The notes under the pieces were generated by a model. That model was not told the origin of the DNA. It searched no databases and saw only the letters and a program-made list of their open reading frames with translations. From Pseudomonas putida (GTDB taxonomy: Bacteria > Pseudomonadota > Gammaproteobacteria > Pseudomonadales > Pseudomonadaceae), in NCBI RefSeq assembly GCF_009883635.2, contig NZ_CP026115.2, positions 5,642,001 through 5,706,000 of the forward strand: a stretch of 64,000 nt of DNA, written 5' to 3'. The translations under genes and the position numbers were made by a program. Positions 35,870 to 44,024 of this stretch are shown one piece after another (the first letter of the stretch is position 1; every line of letters begins with the position of its first letter).

Positions 35870-37189
35870 TCAGCTGGCCAACCGTTTGTCGAACACATGG
35901 CATGCCTTGCCCTCGGACCGCTTGAGCGTGCCGCATGGCTGCAGGAGCACCTGGGTGCTGATGCCGATATAGGTCTTGATCTGCTTGCTCAGCTCCCCGA
36001 CCACCAGCTTGCGCTGCGACTCATCGAGGTGTTGGCATTCCGCCCGCAATTCCACGTGCACCTCAACACTGTCCAGGTTCCCATTGCGATACAGATGAAT
36101 CTCATAAAGCTCTGAAAGCTGTTTTATTTTAAGTACCTGCTCCTCGATCTGCGTCGGGAACACGTTCACCCCGCGAATGATCAGCATGTCGTCACTGCGC
36201 CCGGTGATCTTGCCAATGCGCCGCATCGGCCGCGCCGTGCCTGGCAGCAGGCGGGTGAGGTCGCGGGTGCGGTAGCGCACCATCGGCAGCGCCTCCTTGC
36301 TCAGCGAGGTGAACACCAGTTCGCCCAGCTGCCCGTCCGGCAGCACCGCCCCGGTTACCGGGTCGATGATCTCGGGGTAGAAGTGGTCTTCCCAGATGGT
36401 CGGGCCATCCTTGGTCTCGATGCACTCCATGGCCACGCCCGGGCCCATGATTTCCGACAGGCCGTAAATGTCCAGGGCATCGATGCCCAGGCGCTGCTCG
36501 ATGGAGCGGCGCAGCTCGTCGGTCCACGGTTCGGCGCCAAAGATGCCCAGGCGCAGCTTCAGGTCATGGGGGTCGATGCCCTGGCGCTCGATCTCGTCGG
36601 CGAGGTTGAGCATGTAGGACGGCGTGACCATGATGATGTCGGGCTGGAAGTCACGAATCAGCTGTACCTGCTTCTCGGTCTGGCCGCCGGACATGGGGAT
36701 CACCGTGCAGCCCAGGCGCTCGGCGCCGTAGTGGGCACCCAGGCCACCGGTGAACAGGCCGTAGCCATAGGACACATGCACCTTGTCGCCCTTGCGCCCG
36801 CCTGCGGCGCGGATCGAACGGGCAACCACGTTGGCCCAGGTGTCGATGTCATTCTGGGTGTAACCGACCACGGTCGGCTTGCCGGTAGTGCCGCTCGAGG
36901 CATGCAGGCGCACCACCTCTTCCTGGGGCACGGCAAACATGCCGTAGGGGTAGTTGTCGCGCAGGTCGTTCTTGCCGGTGAAGGGGAACTTCGCCAGGTC
37001 GTCGAGGGATTTCAGGTCATCCGGGTGGGCGCCGGACTCGTCGAAGCGCTTGCGGTACAGCGGCACGTTGTCGTAGGCGTGCTTCAGGCTCCAGCGCAGC
37101 CGCTCCAGCTGGTGCTGGCGCAGCGCGTCGATACTGGCGGTTTCCATCGGGTCCAGCAGGGCACGATCGGCATCATGGTACATGTTCAT
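35870..37189 (-). CDS. paaK: phenylacetate-CoA ligase
   Basis: A 439-residue adenylate-forming enzyme. It carries the AMP-binding loop SSGTTGKPTVVGYT, the GAEPWTDELR block of PaaK-type ligases, YGLSEIMGPG, and a C-terminal lid with GRSDDMLIIRGVNVFPTQIE. It activates phenylacetate to phenylacetyl-CoA, the first step of the pathway in the cytosol. The gap to paaJ is 113 bases with a hairpin, so it may also have its own promoter. Called PhaE or PaaF in older P. putida naming. Confidence 0.96.
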   Translation of the reverse strand: MNMYHDADRALLDPMETASIDALRQHQLERLRWSLKHAYDNVPLYRKRFDESGAHPDDLKSLDDLAKFPFTGKNDLRDNYPYGMFAVPQEEVVRLHASSGTTGKPTVVGYTQNDIDTWANVVARSIRAAGGRKGDKVHVSYGYGLFTGGLGAHYGAERLGCTVIPMSGGQTEKQVQLIRDFQPDIIMVTPSYMLNLADEIERQGIDPHDLKLRLGIFGAEPWTDELRRSIEQRLGIDALDIYGLSEIMGPGVAMECIETKDGPTIWEDHFYPEIIDPVTGAVLPDGQLGELVFTSLSKEALPMVRYRTRDLTRLLPGTARPMRRIGKITGRSDDMLIIRGVNVFPTQIEEQVLKIKQLSELYEIHLYRNGNLDSVEVHVELRAECQHLDESQRKLVVGELSKQIKTYIGISTQVLLQPCGTLKRSEGKACHVFDKRLAS

Positions 37190-37219
37190 GGCTTCACTCG
37201 AATTGTTCTTGTACGTCGG

Positions 37220-37239
37220 CCGCTTGCCAGGGCAAGCGG
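37220..37239. other. hairpin between paaJ and paaK
   Basis: CCGCTTGCC-AG-GGCAAGCGG forms a 9-bp stem (8 bp with a realistic 4-base loop). There is no T-run on either strand, so attenuation or processing is possible rather than full termination. Confidence 0.45.
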
Positions 37240-37302
37240 CTTATCGTGAGTGTCATGGACGCAGCATAACGGGCGGCGTCGCGTTCGGTAACAAGCCTTT
37301 GG

Positions 37303-38523
37303 TCAGAGACGCTCGATGACCATGGCAATGCCTTGGCCAACGCCGATGCACATGGTGCACAGGGCATAGCGGCCGCTGGTTTGTTCAAGCTGGTGCAGGG
37401 CGGTGGTGACCAGCCGCGCACCACTCATGCCCAGCGGGTGGCCCAGGGCGATGGCGCCGCCATTGGGGTTGACTCGCGGGTCGTCGTCGGCCAGGCCCAG
37501 TTCGCGCAGCACGGCCAGGCCTTGGGCGGCGAAGGCTTCGTTGAGCTCGATGACGTCCATGTCGGCCAGCGCCAGGCCGGTCAGCTCCAGTACCTTGAGG
37601 GTTGCCGGTACTGGGCCGATGCCCATGATACGTGGCTCGACGCCGGCAACCGCCATGCCGACGATACGCCCGCGGGCCTTGAGGCCGTGGCGGTGAGCAG
37701 CAGCGTTGCTGGCCAGCAGCAGGGCGCAGGCGCCGTCGTTGACGCCGGACGCGTTGCCAGCCGTGACGCTGCCGCCCTGGCGGAAAGGCGTGCCTAGCTT
37801 GGCCAGTTGTTCCAAGGTGGTATCGGCACGCGGGTGCTCGTCCTGCTCGACACGGATGGCCGGGCCTTTGCGCTGGGCGATCTCGACCGGCACGATTTCC
37901 TGTGCCAGACGGCCATTGGCCTGGGCGGCTGCCGCCTTGTGCTGGCTACGCAAGGCAAAGGCGTCCTGGTCGGCACGGCAAATGCCAAACTGCTCAGCGA
38001 CGTTCTCTGCGGTTTCAGGCATCGAGTCGATGCCGTACTCGGCCTTCATCAGTTTATTGACGAAGCGCCAGCCGATGGTGGTGTCGAACAGCTCGGCACT
38101 GCGGCCGAACGCTTGCTCCGACTTGCCCATGACGAACGGCGCGCGCGACATCGACTCGACGCCTCCGGCCAGCATCAGCCCGGCCTCGCCACAGCGCAGG
38201 GCGCGGGCGGCATTGCCGATGGCGTCCAGGCCCGATCCGCACAGGCGGTTGATGGTGGTGCCTGGCACACTGATCGGCAGCCCGGCCAGCAGGCCGGCCA
38301 TGCGCGCAACGTTGCGGTTGTCTTCACCGGCCTGGTTGGCGCAACCGAGGATCACGTCGTCGATGGCCTGCCAGTCCAGCGCCGGGTGGCGTGCGATCAG
38401 GGCCTTGATCGGCACGGCGGCCAGATCGTCGGCACGGACGCTACTCAACGCGCCGCCGTAACGGCCAATGGGGGTGCGCACGGCATCGATGATCAGGGCA
38501 TCGAGGGGCTTGGCTTCAATCAT
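37303..38523 (-). CDS. paaJ: 3-oxoadipyl-CoA / 3-oxo-5,6-dehydrosuberyl-CoA thiolase
   Basis: A 406-residue thiolase. The acylation cysteine is in [15 protein letters not shown], the base histidine in [14 protein letters not shown], and the second cysteine in [10 protein letters not shown]. It cleaves the two 3-oxoacyl-CoA intermediates to yield acetyl-CoA and succinyl-CoA. It is close in sequence style to PcaF of the beta-ketoadipate pathway; the paa context decides the name. It overlaps paaI by 8 bases. Confidence 0.95.
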   Translation of the reverse strand: MIEAKPLDALIIDAVRTPIGRYGGALSSVRADDLAAVPIKALIARHPALDWQAIDDVILGCANQAGEDNRNVARMAGLLAGLPISVPGTTINRLCGSGLDAIGNAARALRCGEAGLMLAGGVESMSRAPFVMGKSEQAFGRSAELFDTTIGWRFVNKLMKAEYGIDSMPETAENVAEQFGICRADQDAFALRSQHKAAAAQANGRLAQEIVPVEIAQRKGPAIRVEQDEHPRADTTLEQLAKLGTPFRQGGSVTAGNASGVNDGACALLLASNAAAHRHGLKARGRIVGMAVAGVEPRIMGIGPVPATLKVLELTGLALADMDVIELNEAFAAQGLAVLRELGLADDDPRVNPNGGAIALGHPLGMSGARLVTTALHQLEQTSGRYALCTMCIGVGQGIAMVIERL

Positions 38524-38971
38524 CTGGGGTCTCCTGCGCGAGCACGGTGCCGCGCACTTGGTAGGATTTGCCGCGGAACAGGGCGATCAGCTCGCCGCGC
38601 TGGTTTTCGATGCGCACGTCATACACGCCGGTACGGCCTTTACGGCTGAGCTCGATGGCTGAAGCGACGAGCAGGTCGCCCGGCAGCGCTGCGGCGATGT
38701 AGTCGATGCTGCAGCCCTGGGCGACCGTGGCCTTGTCCTGGCTGTTGCAGGCAAAGGCGAAGGCCGAGTCGGCCAGGGCGAACAGAAAGCCGCCGTGGCA
38801 GGTACCATGGCCCTGCAGCATGTCGGCGCGCACTGTCATGCTCAGGCGCGCCCGGCCGGGACCTACGTCGAGCAAGGCGATGCCCAGACCTTGTGTGGCC
38901 TGGTCGCGGGAATACAGGGCGTCGGCACAGGCTTGGGCCAGCTCAGTGGGATTGCGCTGCAGGTCAGTCAT
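38516..38971 (-). CDS. paaI: hydroxyphenylacetyl-CoA thioesterase PaaI
   Basis: A 151-residue hotdog-fold thioesterase. The active-site segment reads QGHGTCHGGFLFALADSAFAFACN with the conserved HGG and Asp. It hydrolyses stalled phenylacetate-pathway CoA esters, freeing CoA. The start at 38971 (MTDLQRNPTELA) overlaps the paaH stop by 8 bases; the open frame further upstream lies inside paaH. Confidence 0.93.
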   Translation of the reverse strand: MTDLQRNPTELAQACADALYSRDQATQGLGIALLDVGPGRARLSMTVRADMLQGHGTCHGGFLFALADSAFAFACNSQDKATVAQGCSIDYIAAALPGDLLVASAIELSRKGRTGVYDVRIENQRGELIALFRGKSYQVRGTVLAQETPDD

Positions 38972-40481
38972 GCAGGTTCGCTCCTTGTTCGGCGCTGCGA
39001 CGCAGCAGCAGGGAAGGCCGGTAGCGGCTTTCGCCGTAACTGGCTTGCAGGTTTTCCAGCACGCGCAGGGTGTGACCGACGCCAAGCTGCTCGGCCCAGG
39101 CCAACGGGCCACGGGGGTAATTGACCCCGGCACACATGGCCAGGTCGATGTCGGCGGCGCTGCCAACGCCCTGCAGCACGGCATCGGCTGCTTCGTTGGC
39201 GAGCATGGCCACGGTGCGCAGCACCACCAGGCCGGGCAGGTCGGCGATGCCGGTCACCTTCAGGCCGGCGCGCTGCAGCAGGGCCACCGCCTGGTCGCGC
39301 GCCTCGGCCGAGGTGTCGGCCGACCAGCTGATGGCAATGCGTGTGGCTGCCTGGTAATCTAGCGCGAGATCGACCAGCACCAGGTTGCGCAGGCCGTCTT
39401 CACGGGCGCGCTGGCTGGCCAGGCGGCCGTCGGACAGGGCCAAGGTGGCGTCACCGACGCGCAGCAGGCCGTTGCCCGCCCGCTCGGTGATGGCCAAGCC
39501 GCTGTCACGCAGGCGCGCGACCAGAGGATGGAGGGCACCCAGCTGGCCTTCGACCACGCAGCACTCGGTGCTTGCCTGGCTGTGCAATTCGGCGGCCGGC
39601 GGGCGTTCGGCGCCGTCGGTGTAGCTATAGAAACCTTGGCCACTCTTGCGGCCCAGGCGCCCGGCATCCACCAACTCTTTCTGCACCAGCGAGGGCTGGA
39701 AGCGGAAGTCACCATAAAAGGCCTCGAATACCGAGCAGGTAACGGCGTAGTTGACGTCGTGGCCGATCAGGTCGGTCAGCTCGAACGCGCCCATGCGAAA
39801 ACCGCCGGCATCACGCAGCAGGGCATCCAGCGTCGCGCAATCGGCGGCGCCTTCCTGCAGCAGCCGCAGACTTTCGGCATAGAACGGCCGGGCCACGCGG
39901 TTGACGATGAAGCCAGGGGTAGAGCGCGTGTGCACGGGCTTCTTGCCCCATACTTTGGCGGTTTCATACAGCGTGTTGGCTATAGCAGGCGCGGTCGCCA
40001 GGCCGGACACGATCTCCACCAACGCCATCAACGGCGCCGGGTTGAAGAAGTGCATGCCGACCACCTGTTGCGGGCGCTGCAACCCGGCTGCAAGGCCGGT
40101 GATCGACAGCGACGAGGTGTTGCTGGCGAGGATGCAGTCCTCGGCGCACAGGCTTTCCAGCTGCTGCAGCAACTGCTGCTTGACCTGCAGGTTCTCGACG
40201 ATGGCCTCGATCACCAGGCGGGCGTCGGCCAGGGTTTCGATCGCCTCGACCGGCTGCAGGCGTGCGCTGATGGCTTCGCGTGCTTGCGGCTGAAGCTTGC
40301 CTTTTTCCACCAGGCGCCCGAGCTGGCGATCGATGCCGGCGACCGCCTGAGCCGCAGCACCCGGGCGGTTGTCATAGAGTTTTACCGGGTGACCGGCCTG
40401 GGCGGCCACCTGGGCGATACCTGCCCCCATGGCGCCTGCGCCGATGACCGCCACCAAGGCGTTGCTGCTTAGTGCGCTCAT
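38964..40481 (-). CDS. paaH: 3-hydroxyadipyl-CoA dehydrogenase
   Basis: A 505-residue 3-hydroxyacyl-CoA dehydrogenase of the long PaaH form. The NAD-binding VIGAGAMGAGIAQVAA is at the start. HFFNPAPLMALVEIV carries the catalytic histidine, and TPGFIVNRVARPFY follows. A duplicated C-terminal domain with a second PRGPLAWAEQLG segment completes it. It oxidises 3-hydroxyadipyl-CoA in the beta-oxidation phase. Gap of 2 bases to paaG. Confidence 0.95.
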   Translation of the reverse strand: MSALSSNALVAVIGAGAMGAGIAQVAAQAGHPVKLYDNRPGAAAQAVAGIDRQLGRLVEKGKLQPQAREAISARLQPVEAIETLADARLVIEAIVENLQVKQQLLQQLESLCAEDCILASNTSSLSITGLAAGLQRPQQVVGMHFFNPAPLMALVEIVSGLATAPAIANTLYETAKVWGKKPVHTRSTPGFIVNRVARPFYAESLRLLQEGAADCATLDALLRDAGGFRMGAFELTDLIGHDVNYAVTCSVFEAFYGDFRFQPSLVQKELVDAGRLGRKSGQGFYSYTDGAERPPAAELHSQASTECCVVEGQLGALHPLVARLRDSGLAITERAGNGLLRVGDATLALSDGRLASQRAREDGLRNLVLVDLALDYQAATRIAISWSADTSAEARDQAVALLQRAGLKVTGIADLPGLVVLRTVAMLANEAADAVLQGVGSAADIDLAMCAGVNYPRGPLAWAEQLGVGHTLRVLENLQASYGESRYRPSLLLRRSAEQGANLHD

Positions 40482-40483
40482 GA

Positions 40484-41275
40484 TCAGCGGCCCTTGAATG
40501 CAGGTGTGCGCTTGTTCATGAAGGCGCTCACGCCTTCGCGGTAATCCTCGCTGCGCCCGGCCAGCCTTTGCAGGTCGCGCTCAAGCTCCAGTTGCTGGTC
40601 GAAACCGTTGTCGAAGCTGGCGTTGAGGCTGCGTTTGATCAAGGCCAGGCCGTAAGTCGGCTGGCTGGCCAGGTGGCGGGCGAGGGCAAGGGCCTCGTCG
40701 CGCAGCTCGGCATCGTCCACCACGCGGTGGATCAAGCCCCAGCGCTCGGCCTGCTCCGCGCTCAGGCGCTCGCCGAGCATGGCCAGTGCCTTGGCCCGCG
40801 CCATGCCGACCAGCCGCGGCAGCAGCCAGGTACCGCCGGAATCCGGCACCAGGCCGATCTTGCAGAAAGCCTGGATGAAGCTGGCCGAACGGGCGGCCAG
40901 CACCAGGTCGCAGGCCAGCGGGATATTGGCACCGGCACCGGCAGCCACGCCATTGACGGCGCAGATGACCGGCAGCGGCAAATCGCGCAGGGTACGCACC
41001 AGTGGGTTGTAGAACTTGTCGATGGACTCGCCCAGGTCGGGCATGGCCGCGCCTGGCGCGACGTTGCGGTCGGACAGGTCCTGGCCGGCGCAGAAGCCGC
41101 GGCCTTCACCGGTCAGCAGCAGGACCCGGGCCTCGCTGCTCTGGCGCACCTGCTTGAGGGCTTCGCGCACTTCCAGGTGCATCTGCGTGTTGAAGCTGTT
41201 CAGCTGCTCGGGGCGGTTCAGCGCAAGGAAGGCCACGCCGTCCTCGATGGAAAACACAATGTGCTCGAAAGTCAT
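40484..41275 (-). CDS. paaG: 2-(1,2-epoxy-1,2-dihydrophenyl)acetyl-CoA isomerase
   Basis: A 263-residue crotonase-fold protein. The oxyanion-hole segments are GEGRGFCAGQDLSDR and NGVAAGAGANIPLACD; the QDLSDR variant is typical of PaaG. It converts the unstable ring epoxide to the oxepin form and later acts as a double-bond isomerase. It lies 38 bases after paaF. Confidence 0.94.
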   Translation of the reverse strand: MTFEHIVFSIEDGVAFLALNRPEQLNSFNTQMHLEVREALKQVRQSSEARVLLLTGEGRGFCAGQDLSDRNVAPGAAMPDLGESIDKFYNPLVRTLRDLPLPVICAVNGVAAGAGANIPLACDLVLAARSASFIQAFCKIGLVPDSGGTWLLPRLVGMARAKALAMLGERLSAEQAERWGLIHRVVDDAELRDEALALARHLASQPTYGLALIKRSLNASFDNGFDQQLELERDLQRLAGRSEDYREGVSAFMNKRTPAFKGR

Positions 41276-41313
41276 GACGGACTCGCTCGATCAGTCGATG
41301 GGAAGTGGGCGGC

Positions 41314-42087
<774 letters not shown>

Positions 42088-42197
42088 GTCGGGGTCCTCA
42101 GGCTGCTCGCACGGCACTTCGGGAGGCCGGCATTTATTGGAATTGTTTGCAGGTGCGGCAGGGGAGCCTGCCCAGGTGCAATCAGTATAAGCACCAA

Positions 42198-42240
42198 GCG
42201 ATACACCAATGCAATAGCAATTGTATTTTTGTGTATCTCG
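42198..42240. promoter_or_regulatory. two candidate PaaX operators upstream of paaF
   Basis: GCGATACACC (42198-42207) and TTTTTGTGTATCTCG (42226-42240) form an inverse pair about 30 bases apart centre to centre, 111-153 bases upstream of paaF. The core is the same as in the paaA control region. Confidence 0.55.
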
Positions 42241-42319
42241 TTTTATGTTGAGCGCTATGAGGATCTCGCTGAGAAGCAGATAGTATGTGGCTTAAGCGCA
42301 GTTCTGCGGCGTACCAGAT

Positions 42320-42336
42320 TGTGATACACAAAAATC
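42320..42336. promoter_or_regulatory. candidate PaaX operator upstream of paaY-paaX
   Basis: TGTGATACACAAAAATC lies 31-47 bases before the paaY ATG and contains the same GATACACAAA core as the paaF and paaA control regions. It would place paaY-paaX under autoregulation. Confidence 0.55.
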
Positions 42337-42366
42337 TATCCATATAGAAATTAATGGAGATAAGAC

Positions 42367-42966
42367 ATGCCTTGCTATCGACTCGACGGCCTGACTCCGG
42401 TGGTCGACCCCACTGCTTATGTGCACCCGAGTGCCGTACTAATCGGTGACGTGATCGTCGGCCCGCGCTGCTACGTTGGCCCGCTGGCATCCCTGCGCGG
42501 TGACTTCGGGCGCATTGTCCTGGAAGAGGGCGCGAACCTGCAGGACACCTGCGTCATGCATGGCTTCCCGGGCGGTGACACGGTGATCGAGCGCAATGGC
42601 CATGTCGGTCACGGCGCCGTGCTGCATGGCTGCCGCGTGGGCGAAGATGCCCTGATCGGCATGAATGCCGTGGTCATGGACGGTGCGCACATCGCGCCAC
42701 GCTGCATCGTCGGCGCCACGGCGTTTGTCAAAGCGGGCTTCACCTGCCCCGAACAGAGCCTGGTGATGGGCGCGCCAGCCCAGGTCAAGCGCCCGCTGAC
42801 CGAGCAGGAGCTGAGCTGGAAGCAGCGCGGTACGGCCGAGTATCAGCACTTGAGCCAGCGCTGCATGGCGACGATGGTGGAATGCCCGCCGCTGACCGCA
42901 GCCGAAGCACAGCGCCCGCGCATGGGTGACGGCGGCTTCAGGCCAAAAGGCGAGGCGGGCGCATGA
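42367..42966 (+). CDS. paaY: PaaY, hexapeptide-repeat thioesterase/carbonic-anhydrase-like protein
   Basis: A 199-residue left-handed beta-helix protein with repeated hexapeptides (VLIGDVIVGPRCYVGPLASLRG, GHGAVLHGCRVGEDALIGMNAVV) and the three metal-binding histidines of the gamma-carbonic-anhydrase fold. PaaY is a thioesterase that relieves dead-end CoA esters of the pathway. It is translated with paaX: its stop overlaps the first in-frame start of the paaX frame. Confidence 0.92.
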   Translation: MPCYRLDGLTPVVDPTAYVHPSAVLIGDVIVGPRCYVGPLASLRGDFGRIVLEEGANLQDTCVMHGFPGGDTVIERNGHVGHGAVLHGCRVGEDALIGMNAVVMDGAHIAPRCIVGATAFVKAGFTCPEQSLVMGAPAQVKRPLTEQELSWKQRGTAEYQHLSQRCMATMVECPPLTAAEAQRPRMGDGGFRPKGEAGA

Positions 42967-43043
42967 ATCAGGCTGCGTCGCGCCATGGTCAGGCGACCCG
43001 TCGCACAGGTATAGTCGGTGCTTTCAATGCGCGCAGTTCGTCC

Positions 43044-43967
43044 ATGAGCAACCTCGTTCCGCTGAACAACCTGATCACCCGCTTTCAGGAGCAGACCCCG
43101 ATCCGCGCCAGCTCGCTGATCATCACTCTCTACGGTGATGCCATCGAGCCCCACGGCGGCACGGTCTGGCTGGGCAGCCTGATCAACTTGCTGGAGCCGA
43201 TCGGCATCAACGAACGGTTGATCCGCACCTCGATTTTCCGGCTGACCAAGGAAGGCTGGCTAACCGCAGAAAAAGTCGGCCGGCGCAGCTACTACAGCCT
43301 CACCGGCACCGGTCGGAGGCGTTTCGAGAAGGCCTTCAAGCGCGTGTACAGCCCAAGCCAACCGGCCTGGGACGGTGCCTGGACGCTGGTGTTGCTGTCC
43401 CAGCTCGACGCTGGCAAGCGCAAGGCCGTGCGCGAAGAGCTGGAGTGGCAGGGCTTTGGTGCCATGGCGCCGAACCTGCTGGGCTGCCCACGTGCCGATC
43501 GCAGCGACCTGGCCGCCACCTTGCGCGAGCTGGAGGCCAGCGACGACAGCATCGTCTTTGAAACCCATACCCAGGAAGTGCTGGCCTCGAGGGCCATGCG
43601 CGCCCAGGTGCGGGAAAGCTGGAGCATCGACGAGCTTGGCCAGCAGTACAGCGAGTTCATCCAGCTGTTCCGGCCGTTGTGGCATAGCCTGAAAGAGCAG
43701 GACGAACTCGATGCCCAGGATTGCTTCCTGGCGCGGACTTTGCTGATCCACGAATACCGCCGCTTGCTGCTACGCGATCCGCAACTGCCGGACGAGCTGC
43801 TGCCCGGCGACTGGGAGGGCCGCGCCGCTCGCCAGCTGTGCCGCAATCTGTATCGCCTGGTCTGTGCCAAGGCAGAAACCTGGCTCAACAGCGCCTTGGA
43901 AACCGCCGACGGCCCTCTGCCTGATGTGAACGAGAACTTCTACAAGCGCTTTGGTGGTTTGGCTTGA
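43044..43967 (+). CDS. paaX: phenylacetate-responsive transcriptional repressor
   Basis: A 307-residue PaaX-family regulator (MSNLVPLNNLITRFQEQTPIRA). The N-terminal winged HTH includes INERLIRTSIFRLTKEGWL, a central ligand-binding domain follows, and the C-terminal domain holds FLARTLLIHEYRRLLLRDP. It represses paa genes until phenylacetyl-CoA binds. A start at 42963 would add 27 residues and overlap paaY, but the shorter version matches the family. It converges on the RHS gene. Confidence 0.94.
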   Translation: MSNLVPLNNLITRFQEQTPIRASSLIITLYGDAIEPHGGTVWLGSLINLLEPIGINERLIRTSIFRLTKEGWLTAEKVGRRSYYSLTGTGRRRFEKAFKRVYSPSQPAWDGAWTLVLLSQLDAGKRKAVREELEWQGFGAMAPNLLGCPRADRSDLAATLRELEASDDSIVFETHTQEVLASRAMRAQVRESWSIDELGQQYSEFIQLFRPLWHSLKEQDELDAQDCFLARTLLIHEYRRLLLRDPQLPDELLPGDWEGRAARQLCRNLYRLVCAKAETWLNSALETADGPLPDVNENFYKRFGGLA

Positions 43968-44024
43968 AGGGACTGAGAGTACAGCTGCGTACCGCAGCCT
44001 TCTCCCGGCAGCGAAGTCCCGAAA